The notes: generated by a model not told the origin, from the sequence alone. Numbered from the stretch's first letter, positions 10,129 to 19,672 are shown. The stretch: DNA of 64,000 nucleotides from Pseudomonadota bacterium (GCA_023387235.1 JAEWIJ010000056.1:1-64000); one strand, 5' to 3'. Program-made: numbers and translations.

Positions 10129-10959
10129 ATGCCGGCGCCGTTGCCATGCCAGAAAGATCCCAACGAGGTGTCCCCTGCCGACGCCGCGATCGAGCGACCT
10201 CGTCGCCGGCAATGGCTGCCGCTCGCCGTCCTCGTGGTGGTCGCCTGCGCGGTCGTTCTCTGCGGCTTGCATGAATACCTGAGCCTCAAGACGATCGGCC
10301 TCAACTACGAAGCCCTGCGGAAGTTCATCTCCGCAAATCTCGCGGCTGCGGTCGCGATCTATTTTCTGTCATACCTCGCCGTCGTCGCGCTCTCGCTTCC
10401 GGGCGCGATGGTCCTGACGCTGGCCGGCGGACTGCTGTTCGGATGGAAGATCGCGTCGCCTGCGGCGGTCGTCGCGGCGACTGCCGGCGCAACGATCATC
10501 TTCCTCGTCGCGCGCTCCTCGCTCGGCTCGGTCATGGCGTCACGCGTCGGCCCCTGGCTCACGCGGCTCCGCAAGGGCTTCTCGGAGAACGCGCTCAGCT
10601 ATCTGCTTTTCCTGAGACTCGTGCCGGCCTTTCCGTTCGTGGTCATCAATCTGGCGGCCGCCGTGCTCGGTGTGCCACTGCGGACCTATGTGCTCGGCAC
10701 GTTTCTCGGTATCATCCCAGGCACCACCGCGATCGCGGTCGCCGGGGCGGGGCTCGGCAGCGTGATCAAGGCGCAGAACCGCAGCTACCACGCGTGCGTC
10801 GCCGCCCAGTCGACCGATCCGGGCGTGGCGTGCCCGTACAGGATCGATACCAGCGCTCTTCTGACCAGAGAGCTGATCCTGGCGTTCGTGCTGCTCGGCA
10901 TCGTCGCGCTGATCCCGGTGGCGTTGAAGATGTGGAGGGCACGGGATGCAGCGGTCTAG
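10129..10959 (+). CDS. TVP38/TMEM64 (VTT-domain) membrane protein
   Basis: 276 aa with about six hydrophobic segments. The VTT/SNARE-associated core is visible: LPGAMVLTLAGGLLFG at about 88-103, and FLRLVPAFPFVVIN followed by LGTFLGIIPGT at about 161-200. VTT/DedA family proteins are linked to lipid flipping and membrane homeostasis. The stop lies 14 bp inside the next gene, so the two are translationally coupled. Confidence 0.87.
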   Translation: MPAPLPCQKDPNEVSPADAAIERPRRRQWLPLAVLVVVACAVVLCGLHEYLSLKTIGLNYEALRKFISANLAAAVAIYFLSYLAVVALSLPGAMVLTLAGGLLFGWKIASPAAVVAATAGATIIFLVARSSLGSVMASRVGPWLTRLRKGFSENALSYLLFLRLVPAFPFVVINLAAAVLGVPLRTYVLGTFLGIIPGTTAIAVAGAGLGSVIKAQNRSYHACVAAQSTDPGVACPYRIDTSALLTRELILAFVLLGIVALIPVALKMWRARDAAV

Positions 10960-12421
10960 CGCGGAATCAGGCGAGAGTGCGCGCGCGCTCGGACACGGCG
11001 GCACGATCAACGCGGATATCTGCATCATCGGTGCCGGCTCCGGCGGTCTCTCGGTTGCCGCATCAACCGTGCTGCTCGGGATGAAGGTCGTGCTCATCGA
11101 GAAGCATCTCATGGGCGGCGACTGCCTCAACGCGGGATGCGTGCCGTCGAAGGCGCTCATCGCGGCGGCGCGGCGCGCGCACGACATGAGAACGGCCGGC
11201 GCTTTCGGCATTCGGTCTGTCGAGCCCGAGGTCGATCCCGCCGCGCTCAATGACCACATCAAGTCGGTCATCGCGGGCATTGCGCGCAATGATTCCGTCG
11301 AACGCTTCACGGGCATGGGCGTCGAGGTCATCCAGGCGCCGGCGCGTTTCCGCGACAAGCATACGGTCGAAGCCGCAGACACCCTCGTCAAGGCGTGGCG
11401 CTTCGTGATCGCGACGGGCTCCTCGCCGGCCGTGCCCGCGATCCCGGGCCTCGACAAGGTGCCCTATCTCACCAACGAGTCGCTCTTCGATCTCCGCCAG
11501 CCGGTCGGCCATCTCGTGGTCATCGGCGGCGGCTCAGTCGGCATGGAGATGGCGCAGGCCTATTTGCGGCTCGGCGCCAAGGTCACGGTGCTCGAAGGCC
11601 TCAAGGCTCTCGGCCGCGACGATCCGGAGCTGTCGGACGTCGTGTTGAAGCGGATGCGGGCGGAGGGGCTGACGCTGCGCGAGGGCGTCCGCGTCGAGCG
11701 CGTGGGCGGATGGCCGGGGGTCGTCCAGGTGACAATCGCCACGCCGGAGGGCCCGGAGGTGGTCGAAGGCACGCACCTCCTCATTGCCGCGGGCCGCAAG
11801 CCCAATGTCCAGGACCTCAATCTGGAGGCGGCCAGCATCAAGTACGATAGCCGCGGCATCATGGTGAGCCCCGGCCTCGTCACCTCGAACCGGAAGGTGT
11901 TCGCCATCGGCGACGTCATTGCCGGCGGCCAGCAGTTCACCCATGTGGCCAACTACCACGCCGGCATCGTCTTCCGCCGGGCGCTCTTCCGCCTGCCGGC
12001 CAAGGTGAACAGCGAGCTGATCCCCTGGGTCACGTTCACCGATCCCGAGCTCGCCCAGATCGGCCTGACCGAGGACCAGGCCCGCCAGAAGCACGGCTCC
12101 ATCCAGGTTTTCCGCTGGCCCTATCACGAGAATGACCGGGCCCAGGCCGAGCGGGCGACGGAAGGCTTCGTCAAGGTCGTGACCGACAAAAAAGGGCGGA
12201 TCCTCGGCGCCGGGATCGCCGGGCGGGAGGCGGGCGAGCTGATCCAGATCTGGTCGCTGGCCATCTCCCAAGGGCTCAAAATTACCGCCATGGCCCAGTG
12301 GGTTGGCCCCTACCCGACCCTCGGCGAGGTCAGCAAGCGGGCGGCCATGGGCACTTACGCCCTCTCGGCCGGCAAGCCCCTCGTGCGGAAGGTTGTTGGG
12401 CTCCTGCGCAAGCTCGGGTAG
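10946..12421 (+). CDS. MerA/Lpd-like FAD-dependent pyridine nucleotide-disulfide oxidoreductase
   Basis: 491 aa. FAD-binding CIIGAGSGGLSVAAS at about residues 26-40, redox-active pair GGDCLNAGCVPSKA (CxxxxC), NAD(P)-binding VVIGGGSVGMEMA at about 191-203, and a C-terminal dimer domain. The His of dihydrolipoamide dehydrogenase (H-x-H-P-T) is missing: the equivalent reads GPYPTLGE. This groups it with mercuric-reductase-like enzymes rather than Lpd, but there is no N-terminal HMA domain and no C-terminal Cys pair, so mercury reduction is unlikely. A true Lpd lies at 38543. It overlaps the VTT gene; such pairs recur in bacteria, with unknown substrate. Confidence 0.88.
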   Translation: MQRSSAESGESARALGHGGTINADICIIGAGSGGLSVAASTVLLGMKVVLIEKHLMGGDCLNAGCVPSKALIAAARRAHDMRTAGAFGIRSVEPEVDPAALNDHIKSVIAGIARNDSVERFTGMGVEVIQAPARFRDKHTVEAADTLVKAWRFVIATGSSPAVPAIPGLDKVPYLTNESLFDLRQPVGHLVVIGGGSVGMEMAQAYLRLGAKVTVLEGLKALGRDDPELSDVVLKRMRAEGLTLREGVRVERVGGWPGVVQVTIATPEGPEVVEGTHLLIAAGRKPNVQDLNLEAASIKYDSRGIMVSPGLVTSNRKVFAIGDVIAGGQQFTHVANYHAGIVFRRALFRLPAKVNSELIPWVTFTDPELAQIGLTEDQARQKHGSIQVFRWPYHENDRAQAERATEGFVKVVTDKKGRILGAGIAGREAGELIQIWSLAISQGLKITAMAQWVGPYPTLGEVSKRAAMGTYALSAGKPLVRKVVGLLRKLG

Positions 12422-12648
12422 AATGGCCGAAGATTTCCTGCCGATGTGAGGAGGGAATTCGGACCCGGGGACCGCAGGGCGCGGTCTCGTAGGTTGACTG
12501 GCTGTGGGATATCGCAGCGTAGGGCGGACGCCGAGCGGGGCGTCCGGATCGCGCCGATAAACCCGGAAGACCAGCACGCGCAACCTGGTCCACGAGTGGC
12601 GCCGAGCGCCGTGAAGCCGAGACACGGCCGCCTATTGGGACACGGGAA

Positions 12649-14166
12649 TTGGACCAGAAGGTCGAGCATCCTGTCGACATCGACGTCGCGGTACCAAGCC
12701 GCGCGCGCGGGGCGGCTGCGCGCGTCAAGTCGCGGGTGCAGAAGCTCGGCCTGCCCGGCAAGCTTCTCATTCTGACGATCCTCTTCGTGATGCTGGCCGA
12801 AATCCTGATCTTCGTGCCCTCGGTCGCGAACTATCGCGTCACGTGGCTGACGGATCGGCTTCGCTCCGCGCAGCTCGCCTCGCTCGCCGCCGAGGCCTCG
12901 CCGCAAGGCATGGTGCCGCAGGGACTGCGCGACGAGCTGCTGCGCACCGCGCAGGTGCGCGCCGTCGCGCTCAAGCGCAACGATCAGCGGCAGCTCATTC
13001 TCGCCGCCGAGCCGATGCCCGCCATCGACGCGACGTACGATCTGTCACCGCCTTCGCCCGACGAGATGATATCGCCCTTCAGCCGGCGCATGACGCAGGT
13101 ATGGGATGCCATCAAGGTGCTGTTCTCGAACGGCGACCGGACGCTCCGCGTGGTCGGCCTGCCGCACGAAGGTGCCGGCGTCCTCATCGAGGTCGTCCTG
13201 CCCGAGGCGCCGCTCCGAAAGGCCATGCTCAAGTTCGGCCTCAACATCCTCGTGCTCTCGATCATCATCTCGGTCATCACGGCGGCGCTCGTCTATTTCA
13301 CGCTCAGCGCGCTCCTCGTGCGTCCGATGATGCGTCTCGCCTCGAACATGCAGCGCTTCAGCGAGCGCCCCGAGGACGCGAGCCGGATCATCTCGCCCTC
13401 CGAGCGCAAGGACGAGATCGGCACGGCCGAGCGCGAGCTCGCCCATATGCAGGCCGAGTTGCACCACCTGCTCAACCAGCGCAGCCGCCTTGCCGCGCTC
13501 GGCCTCGCCGTGAGCAAGATCAATCACGACCTGCGCAATCTGCTCGCCAACACGCAGCTCCTGTCCGACCGCCTCGTGTCGAGCCCGGATCCGACCGTGC
13601 AGAGCTTCGCCCCGAAACTCATTGCCTCGCTCGACCGGGCGATCGCCTTCTGCAACGACACGCTCCGCTTCGGTCGCGCCGAGGAGCCCGCGCCGCGCCG
13701 CGAGCTGCTCATGCTGCGCCCGCTCGCGGAGGAAGTGGGCGATGGATTGGGCCTTTCTCCCTCGACGCGGGTCGTGCTCACGCTCGCCGTGGACGACCGC
13801 CTCATCGTGGACGCGGACCGCGACCAGCTCTACCGCATCCTGTCCAACCTCGTGCGCAACTCGCTGCAGGCGATCGAGGCGCAGCGCGGGGAAGACCCTG
13901 GCATGATCACGCTCGCGGCCTGGCGCAATGCCGCGACGACGCATATTCGCCTCAGCGATAGTGGTCCCGGCGTGCCCGAGCGCGCGCGGGCCCATCTCTT
14001 CCAGGCCTTCCAGGGCTCGGCCCGCAAGGGCGGCACCGGCCTCGGTCTCACGATCGCCCGCGAGCTGGCCATCGCGCATGGCGGCGACCTCCGTCTCGCC
14101 GAAGGCACCGCTGAAGGCGGCGCCGTCTTCGAGATCGACATTCCGGATCGCAGCCCGGCGGCTTGA
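12649..14166 (+). CDS. HDLRN-type membrane sensor histidine kinase
   Basis: 505 aa, reading from a TTG at 12649; the exact start is uncertain. A first membrane helix at about residues 38-60, a roughly 130-residue extracytoplasmic sensor region, a second helix at about 185-215, and a HAMP-like segment follow. The phosphoacceptor reads INHDLRNLLAN, placing it in the HDLRN subfamily. The N box (RILSNLVRNSLQA), DSGPGVPE and GGTGLGLTIARE boxes are intact. No response regulator is next to it. The bactofilin gene follows by about 150 bp. Confidence 0.9.
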   Translation: MDQKVEHPVDIDVAVPSRARGAAARVKSRVQKLGLPGKLLILTILFVMLAEILIFVPSVANYRVTWLTDRLRSAQLASLAAEASPQGMVPQGLRDELLRTAQVRAVALKRNDQRQLILAAEPMPAIDATYDLSPPSPDEMISPFSRRMTQVWDAIKVLFSNGDRTLRVVGLPHEGAGVLIEVVLPEAPLRKAMLKFGLNILVLSIIISVITAALVYFTLSALLVRPMMRLASNMQRFSERPEDASRIISPSERKDEIGTAERELAHMQAELHHLLNQRSRLAALGLAVSKINHDLRNLLANTQLLSDRLVSSPDPTVQSFAPKLIASLDRAIAFCNDTLRFGRAEEPAPRRELLMLRPLAEEVGDGLGLSPSTRVVLTLAVDDRLIVDADRDQLYRILSNLVRNSLQAIEAQRGEDPGMITLAAWRNAATTHIRLSDSGPGVPERARAHLFQAFQGSARKGGTGLGLTIARELAIAHGGDLRLAEGTAEGGAVFEIDIPDRSPAA

Positions 14167-14322
14167 GAAGCGCGCCTCGTGTCCGCCAGCGCGGCGGCAA
14201 CTATGTTCGCAACGTGCGCCTCGCTTCTGCCACCCCTCTCCGCTAGCTTTGGCTCGACCTGCGGACCGGCGGAGCGGCGCCCCGGACTGCTGGCGTTCGG
14301 TGGGGAAACAGGGGAGCAGGCT

Positions 14323-14976
14323 GTGGCCGACAAACGCCGCGAGGCCCTCATTCAGGGCGACACCATCATCAAGGGCACCATTCTCAACGCCGGCGCGATC
14401 GACGTGTACGGCTACGTGGAAGGCAACATCGCGGCGCAGGATCTGCGCGTGCACGAAGGTGGCCGGATCGCCGGCAAGCTGAAGGCCGACACGGCGGAGG
14501 TCCGCGGCACGCTGCAAGGCGAGGCGGTCGTCAAGCGGCTGATCAAGATCACCAGCACCGGCGTCGTCGAGGGCGATATCCGCTACGGCAGCCTTGCCCT
14601 CGAGGCCGGCGGCGACCTCTCGGCGGAGCTGCGCAACATCCCGCCGGAGATCGCCGGCGACATGGAGCTGGTCGTCTCGCGTGGGAAGTCCGTCACGGTG
14701 ACGGTGATGGACCTCATGGCCATCGACCCGGACCACGGCGCGGACGCCCTGACGTTCACGGTCTCGAACCCGACGGGCGGCTGGGTGGCGCTCGCGGACG
14801 CGCCTCGCGACGCGGTCACCGCCTTCAAGCAGGCCGATATCGAGGCCGGGCGCGTGCTGTTCACGCACGACGGCTCGGACGGCCAATGGGCGAGCTTCGA
14901 GGTCGTGGTGGTGGACGGCGCCGGCGCCGCCTCCGGCCCCGCGCAGACGGTGAAGGTGGCCGTGCTCCCGAAGTAG
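14323..14976 (+). CDS. Bactofilin-family protein with C-terminal CSPG/cadherin-like domain
   Basis: 217 aa from a GTG at 14323 preceded by GGGGAGCAGG; the frame is open upstream, but that segment has no family features. Residues about 10-115 form the bactofilin beta-helix core with short repeats (GDTIIKGTILNAGAIDVYG, HEGGRIAGKL, STGVVEGDIRYG). Residues about 125-217 are a separate beta-rich module (DPDHGADALTFTVSN, GRVLFTHDGSDG, FEVVVVDGAG) resembling CSPG/cadherin-type repeats, unusual on a cytoplasmic scaffold. No signal peptide is visible. The role is probably a polymeric scaffold for cell shape or polar assembly. Confidence 0.75.
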   Translation: MADKRREALIQGDTIIKGTILNAGAIDVYGYVEGNIAAQDLRVHEGGRIAGKLKADTAEVRGTLQGEAVVKRLIKITSTGVVEGDIRYGSLALEAGGDLSAELRNIPPEIAGDMELVVSRGKSVTVTVMDLMAIDPDHGADALTFTVSNPTGGWVALADAPRDAVTAFKQADIEAGRVLFTHDGSDGQWASFEVVVVDGAGAASGPAQTVKVAVLPK

Positions 14977-14988
14977 CGTTCGGGATGC

Positions 14989-15017
14989 TGGACAGGTCCC
15001 TGCTCAGCACCTATAAG
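14989..15017 (+). promoter_or_regulatory. Sigma70-type promoter of tRNA-Phe
   Basis: TGGACA (14989-14994), a 17-bp spacer and TATAAG (15012-15017), ending 38 bp before the tRNA. Spacing and position suit a tRNA promoter; it was found by eye only. Confidence 0.6.
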
Positions 15018-15054
15018 GTCGCGGCTTGCGTGGGGCTTCGAGCTGCCGCGTTAC

Positions 15055-15130
15055 GCCCAGGTAGCTCAGTTGGTAGAGCATGCGACTGAAAATCGCAGTG
15101 TCGGTGGTTCGATTCCGCCCCTGGGCACCA
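15055..15130 (+). tRNA. tRNA-Phe (GAA)
   Basis: 76 nt including an encoded CCA. Acceptor GCCCAGG pairs with CCTGGGC; D arm GCTC...GAGC; anticodon stem TGCGA/TCGCA with loop CTGAAAA (anticodon GAA); T arm carries GGTTCGATTCC. All arms close. The start of the surface-glycan region lies immediately downstream. Confidence 0.97.
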
Positions 15131-15178
15131 TTGAAAATCAAGAACAATTCGGTCGAGCATTAGCGCGGTAGATCGCCT

Positions 15179-17110
15179 TCATTGTGGGCCGCTATCAACG
15201 CGAGCAACCCACAAAAAGCTCTGCCGGAAATGCTTGTAGGCGGCGCGGGCGCCCGATGGATTCAGATGATTGTGATCCATAAATGCCGTCTCGCCGGCAA
15301 TGTGGGGCCTGCACCATCGGCTGTCGCAAAAGCTGTCGGCGAGATCGATCAGTCTGACATTCGCAAATTCCTGCAGGATATCTCGCAGCTCGACGAGATA
15401 CTTGTTCCTCAGCGTCCGTCGCCGCGATTCCCGACAATCCTCCGCATCCCCATACGATAGAGAGGCTCGAACGGCGCATCCCGTGAGATGGTCTGAGAAA
15501 CGCGCGGATTGCGCCACGATCAACACGCGCCGACCGTCTACGGCGAGCCGTTGCAGCGACGCCCGCAGATGGTCCGCAAAGCCAGGACGCTGAAAATAAA
15601 GACGCCAGTTCGCGAACAGCACGATCGAGCGAATCTGGCTCATGTTCGCCAGCGAGCGATCGAGATAGTCCCGCAGCAGCCAGCAGCTTTCTGCATATGA
15701 CGGGAGGATTGCGAAGGCGTGCGTCCCGAAAATCGGCGCGCAAAGAACCGACCAGTACGTGTCCGTCGACACGGCAGTGTCGGCGCTGAGGTCCAGGAGA
15801 GCGCCCGCCAGCGAATGGGCATATGAGTCGCCCAGCACGAGCACGGTCGGCGCGGCTTCGCCTGTTCGGAATACGGAGCCGCGGAACGGGACGCCATCCA
15901 GCTCGCTCTTGGCATTTCTGATGCGGCTGTCGGACCGGACCAGCGCCTCGGACTGCCTGGCAAGCACGTCAGCGTGCGCGCGGGTGTACGCGAGAAGCGC
16001 GCCTGGCGCCATGGCGGCGGCAACGACAAGAGTTGCCAAGGTGGCCGAAAAGTAGGCCACGCTCCGAGATGGACGCGTGGTCTGATCTAGTCCGCTGCGC
16101 AAGGTGCGCAATGGATTTTCGACCAGCCGATACATGATCCAGGCAAGCAGCAGCGCCAGCAGCGCTGCAATCACGTCGCGCAGAATGTCCGGCTTTCCGA
16201 GGTTCAATGTCCGAACATAGAACAGCACCGGCCAGTGCCAAAGATACCACCCGTACGATACCCGCCCGATCCAGACCATGAGCGGCGCGACGAGAAGCTT
16301 GATGATCGCATCCGGCCTCATGAGCAACGCAGCCGATCCGACCGTTGTCAGGATCGCGCCGCGCGTGAAATCATCGCCATCGGAAGTGGCAATGCCGATC
16401 GCGATGAGCGCTGCCCCGAAGAAGCCCAGCAATGGCGAAAGCGCAAGCCGGCTGGCAAGGATGGCCGCGATCCCGCCCGCGAGAAATTCCCAAGCGCGCC
16501 ACGGCAGCAGAAAGAACTTGGCCGTGTCGTACGCCGCCGGCGTGCCTATCCAGGCAGCAAACGAAACGCCGAAGACGACCGCGCCGGTGATATACAGAAT
16601 GAGCGTCTGGGGCCGCGCGAGCGCCGACACGAGAGCCACGAGCGCGACTGCGAAGTAGAACTGCTCTTCGACCGCCAGAGACCAGATATGGAGCAGCGGC
16701 TTGGTGTCGGACGTCGCAGAAAAGTATCCGGCATCCAGAGCAAAATAGTGATTTGCAAGAAAGAGCGCGGCCCATGGGGCGGAGCTGCGGATCGCTTCGG
16801 CTTCATTCGGAAGCACGGGGAACAGCGGCATCGCGGCAACAGTCGCGGCGATGACACACGCGAGCGGGACGAATAGGCGAAGTGCGCGCTTGGCAATGAA
16901 GTTGAGTAGCCAGTGAAGGCCGAGCTGGTTTGTTGCTGCCTCGTCGATCAATCGACCGAGGATGAGATAGCCCGAAATCACGAAGAAGATGTCGACGCCG
17001 AGATATCCGCCCTTCAGTGCGTCAGGGCTGACATGGAATGCGACGACGGCCAGGATTGCAATCGCTCGAAGACCATCGAGTTCCGGCCGATAGGTAGAGT
17101 GAGCCCCCAT
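15179..17110 (-). CDS. OafA-type acyltransferase with SGNH domain
   Basis: 643 aa from the ATG at 17108-17110 (MGAHSTYRPELDGLRA); a 12-codon longer start is possible. The N-terminal acyltransferase-3 domain has about ten membrane segments, the RPELDGLRA and FH motifs and GVDIFFVISGYLI. The C-terminal SGNH-hydrolase domain shows GDSYAHS at about residues 405-415 and the late DHNHLNPSGA carrying the D-x-x-H pair. Proteins of this layout O-acetylate polysaccharides, O-antigen or peptidoglycan. It heads the glycan region and probably decorates the glycan made by its neighbours. Confidence 0.92.
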   Translation of the reverse strand: MGAHSTYRPELDGLRAIAILAVVAFHVSPDALKGGYLGVDIFFVISGYLILGRLIDEAATNQLGLHWLLNFIAKRALRLFVPLACVIAATVAAMPLFPVLPNEAEAIRSSAPWAALFLANHYFALDAGYFSATSDTKPLLHIWSLAVEEQFYFAVALVALVSALARPQTLILYITGAVVFGVSFAAWIGTPAAYDTAKFFLLPWRAWEFLAGGIAAILASRLALSPLLGFFGAALIAIGIATSDGDDFTRGAILTTVGSAALLMRPDAIIKLLVAPLMVWIGRVSYGWYLWHWPVLFYVRTLNLGKPDILRDVIAALLALLLAWIMYRLVENPLRTLRSGLDQTTRPSRSVAYFSATLATLVVAAAMAPGALLAYTRAHADVLARQSEALVRSDSRIRNAKSELDGVPFRGSVFRTGEAAPTVLVLGDSYAHSLAGALLDLSADTAVSTDTYWSVLCAPIFGTHAFAILPSYAESCWLLRDYLDRSLANMSQIRSIVLFANWRLYFQRPGFADHLRASLQRLAVDGRRVLIVAQSARFSDHLTGCAVRASLSYGDAEDCRESRRRTLRNKYLVELRDILQEFANVRLIDLADSFCDSRWCRPHIAGETAFMDHNHLNPSGARAAYKHFRQSFLWVARVDSGPQ

Positions 17111-17171
17111 GACACGCCGACTGCCACAGACGAGCCAACTCGGCAATGCACGCGGAAAACCAATACACAGT

Positions 17172-17891
17172 TCACGCCGTCGCGCGCTTTCGGAAGACGA
17201 ACACGGTGTCGCTGGTGAAGCCGGTCAAAATGTCGGACCTGAGGCCGGCTCGTGCCAGCTCTTCGCGCCGGACAAGAGTTTCCAGGTCGATCTGATCGAA
17301 GCCGGCAAAGTGATCCAGCAGACGCTCTTGGAGGTCCTCGTCGCCGAACCAGCGGACGTGATCATACTGCCCGAATCGGATCTCTCGATCCGCCGCCGTG
17401 AGATCGGGATTCATATCTTCGTCGAACACGCCCGAGCGGATCGGCACCTGGAAGATATGCAATCCGCCGGGCAGGATCGTCCTGTTCAAGGCGCGAATGA
17501 AATCACCGACGGGCGCAAATATGTGCTCGGCGACGTGCGAGTGCAGGAAGACCTCGACCGAATTTTCCGCAAAGTAGTCGAGTGGCCGCGCCAGATCGAA
17601 CTTCTGAACCGTCACCGGCAGGTTCTCGTATTCGTCCGGAGCAAAGTCGACCGGCCGATAAAGATCGCCATATCGCTCCGAGAGAAGTCGGGAGATGCCG
17701 ACCTCCGGCGCCATATGAACGAGCGGTGCCGTCAGCTTGGGCGGCAGTATCCTCGGCAAGGCAAGCCCCATGAGCCGATGCCGTTCCTTGGCGCCGCAGC
17801 CGGCACAAGCGGCCTTGGCCCGTCCGCGATAGTCCTTGAACTTGCGCGAGCCGCAGAGCGGGCAGCGATGGCTTTCCCTGAACCAGAACAT
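17172..17891 (-). CDS. Class I SAM-dependent methyltransferase with N-terminal zinc ribbon
   Basis: 239 aa. Residues 10-33 hold CPLC and CAGC pairs, a likely zinc ribbon. The rest fits the type-11 methyltransferase fold; motif I is poorly conserved (VHMAPEVGIS), and the post-motif region reads HVAEHIFAPVGDFIRALNRTLPGG-like. The SEHVAEH-like segment is typical of polysaccharide-locus methyltransferases. The substrate is probably a sugar residue, inferred from the neighbours. Confidence 0.75.
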   Translation of the reverse strand: MFWFRESHRCPLCGSRKFKDYRGRAKAACAGCGAKERHRLMGLALPRILPPKLTAPLVHMAPEVGISRLLSERYGDLYRPVDFAPDEYENLPVTVQKFDLARPLDYFAENSVEVFLHSHVAEHIFAPVGDFIRALNRTILPGGLHIFQVPIRSGVFDEDMNPDLTAADREIRFGQYDHVRWFGDEDLQERLLDHFAGFDQIDLETLVRREELARAGLRSDILTGFTSDTVFVFRKRATA

Positions 17892-17943
17892 TGCCGAGCC
17901 CTCTTGTTTAGACGATAGCCACGACGTCTCGTGGCGCCGGTGC

Positions 17944-18828
17944 TCAGGCCGGCGCCAGCCGCCGCGCGATGAACAAGAACTGCGTTCTTGCCTTGACGAG
18001 CGTGCACTCGAGGCGGGGGGATCCGATGAGCGCGGTCAGCAGGCGCCATGCCGCCACTGTCCGCGGCGGAATATCCTCGATGACCAGCCAGCCCTGTGGT
18101 CTGAGGCTTTCGAGAGCGAAGTTCAGCGTGTTCAGATTGGCTTCGGTCGAGTGCAGGCCGTCGTCGATGATCAGGTCGAATTCTCCGACGCCCAGCGCGC
18201 CCGTCATGGCCGCGAACGATGGAGGCGATAGCTGGTCGACCACGGCCGTGCGAATCCGCTCCTCGCTGAACATGATCTCGGGATCGATATCCGCTCCATA
18301 GACGCGCGCGCCCGGCACATGATCGCGGAACGCACGCAGCGACGCGCCGGGACGCCCCTTCAGCCCCATGGTCGAGATCGCCTTGGGATCATTCGTCCCG
18401 AGGCCGATCTCGAGAATGCAGGGATTGGGAAGCTTTCGGCACTCATCGAGTATGCGGGAATAGATCGGCGCGTATCCGTGCGCGGCCTTGTCCGAGCCAT
18501 GATGCTCGAACAGCCTATCGAGCTCCAGTCCATCGGACTTTCCCGAAAACTCTTCCGCTGAAATCTCGTGTGGCGCGGAGACGCCGAGCTCCGCGCCGAG
18601 AATGCCCAGCACCTGCTCTGGAAATCTGTTCGCGGCACTGTAGCTCAGAGCAGGATAGCGCCAGAAATTCGCGGAGTTCGGAAAGAATACGCTCATATCC
18701 TTCTGCAGGTGGTCGCTCATCGCGTTGGAATTATTCGGCCGATCCGAACTGCGTTGCGAACCTGCCACGGGGCTCTCTCGAGACAATGTGCCGGAGAGCA
18801 ATTTCTTCATTCTGCTGGCGATCCGCAT
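17944..18828 (-). CDS. Class I SAM-dependent methyltransferase of a glycan locus
   Basis: 294 aa from the ATG at 18826-18828 with GGGGAT upstream; a TTG start at 18849 is possible. The central domain begins with LFEHHGSDKAAHGYAPIY, a motif of sugar methyltransferases in antibiotic and capsule clusters. Motif I ILEIGLGTNDP is followed by FDLIIDDGLHS, a probable acidic metal or substrate site, and WLVIEDIPP. It is divergently oriented from the next methyltransferase gene across about 150 bp. Confidence 0.82.
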   Translation of the reverse strand: MRIASRMKKLLSGTLSRESPVAGSQRSSDRPNNSNAMSDHLQKDMSVFFPNSANFWRYPALSYSAANRFPEQVLGILGAELGVSAPHEISAEEFSGKSDGLELDRLFEHHGSDKAAHGYAPIYSRILDECRKLPNPCILEIGLGTNDPKAISTMGLKGRPGASLRAFRDHVPGARVYGADIDPEIMFSEERIRTAVVDQLSPPSFAAMTGALGVGEFDLIIDDGLHSTEANLNTLNFALESLRPQGWLVIEDIPPRTVAAWRLLTALIGSPRLECTLVKARTQFLFIARRLAPA

Positions 18829-18982
18829 TCTTATCCCCAGATGTGGCAATGGCGCTGGCCAACAGGGTTACGTCGTCGACCTCATCGTGCTAGCAGAACA
18901 CGCTGGGCTGATGAGAGATGCCATCGTCAATCCCGGTGGCACTGCCAGCCTTTTCCACAAGAACGGGAGCAATGCTAGTCAT

Positions 18983-19672
18983 ATGCTTAAGCTCTTGAGT
19001 GGCAACAAGCTGCTGGCGAAGTACGTGCCGCAATCGAGACGCACCGCGGGCGCAACAGGCGAGGATCGGCAGCGCGAGCGGCGACGGCAAACCAAGAATT
19101 CCATGCCCCGCGTCGCGCTTCAGGCGTGCCACACCGAGGGCTCCTCGCTGCTCCCCAGCCGCCAGGCGATGCTTTCGAAACTTCCGACGGACGGCGTCGC
19201 CTGCGAGATCGGCGTCTCGCGCGGGGATTTCACTGCGGACATTCTCGCGCTGAACAGCCCCACCAAACTGCACCTCGTGGACAGTTGGGATTCGCAGCGC
19301 TACGCGGCCGATCTCGACAAGGTAAGGGCGACGTTCGCCGCCGAGATCGCCACCGGGCGCGTCGAGATCAATCGCGGCCTGTCCACCGAGGCTCTCGCGC
19401 GCTTCGACGATGCTTATTTCGACTGGGTCTATATCGACACAAATCACTCGTACGCGACTACCGCGGCCGAGCTGGAAATATGCGCGCGGAAGATCAAGCC
19501 CGGCGGCAGGATCGCAGGCCATGACTTCTGCACCGGCAACGTCATAACGCCCGTGCCCTATGGCGTCGTGGAGGCGTGCAACGAGTTCTGTGTGCGCGAG
19601 GGATGGCGCTACGAATTCCTGACGCTCGACACGGACGGCCATTTTTCGTTCTGCCTCGCAAAGATCCCGTAG
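18983..19672 (+). CDS. SAM-dependent methyltransferase (methyltransf_24-like)
   Basis: 229 aa from ATG 18983; a shorter start at 19103 (MPRVALQ) is equally possible and the frame is open further upstream. Motif I ACEIGVSRGDFTADIL is followed by KLHLVDSWDS, then FDWVYIDTNHSYATT and KPGGRIAGHDFC, the typical layout of small methyltransferases with DxxHxY near a metal site. It lies between a divergent methyltransferase and a glycosyltransferase, so a sugar methylation role is likely. Confidence 0.8.
   Translation: MLKLLSGNKLLAKYVPQSRRTAGATGEDRQRERRRQTKNSMPRVALQACHTEGSSLLPSRQAMLSKLPTDGVACEIGVSRGDFTADILALNSPTKLHLVDSWDSQRYAADLDKVRATFAAEIATGRVEINRGLSTEALARFDDAYFDWVYIDTNHSYATTAAELEICARKIKPGGRIAGHDFCTGNVITPVPYGVVEACNEFCVREGWRYEFLTLDTDGHFSFCLAKIP

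Noticed and set aside
13045..14886. 613-codon minus-strand frame opposite the histidine kinase and bactofilin
   Set aside because: The kinase boxes and the bactofilin repeats are on the plus strand; this frame has none.
15055..15130. tRNA-Phe as an integration site for the glycan region
   Set aside because: No direct repeat of the tRNA 3' end was seen downstream and no integrase lies next to it.
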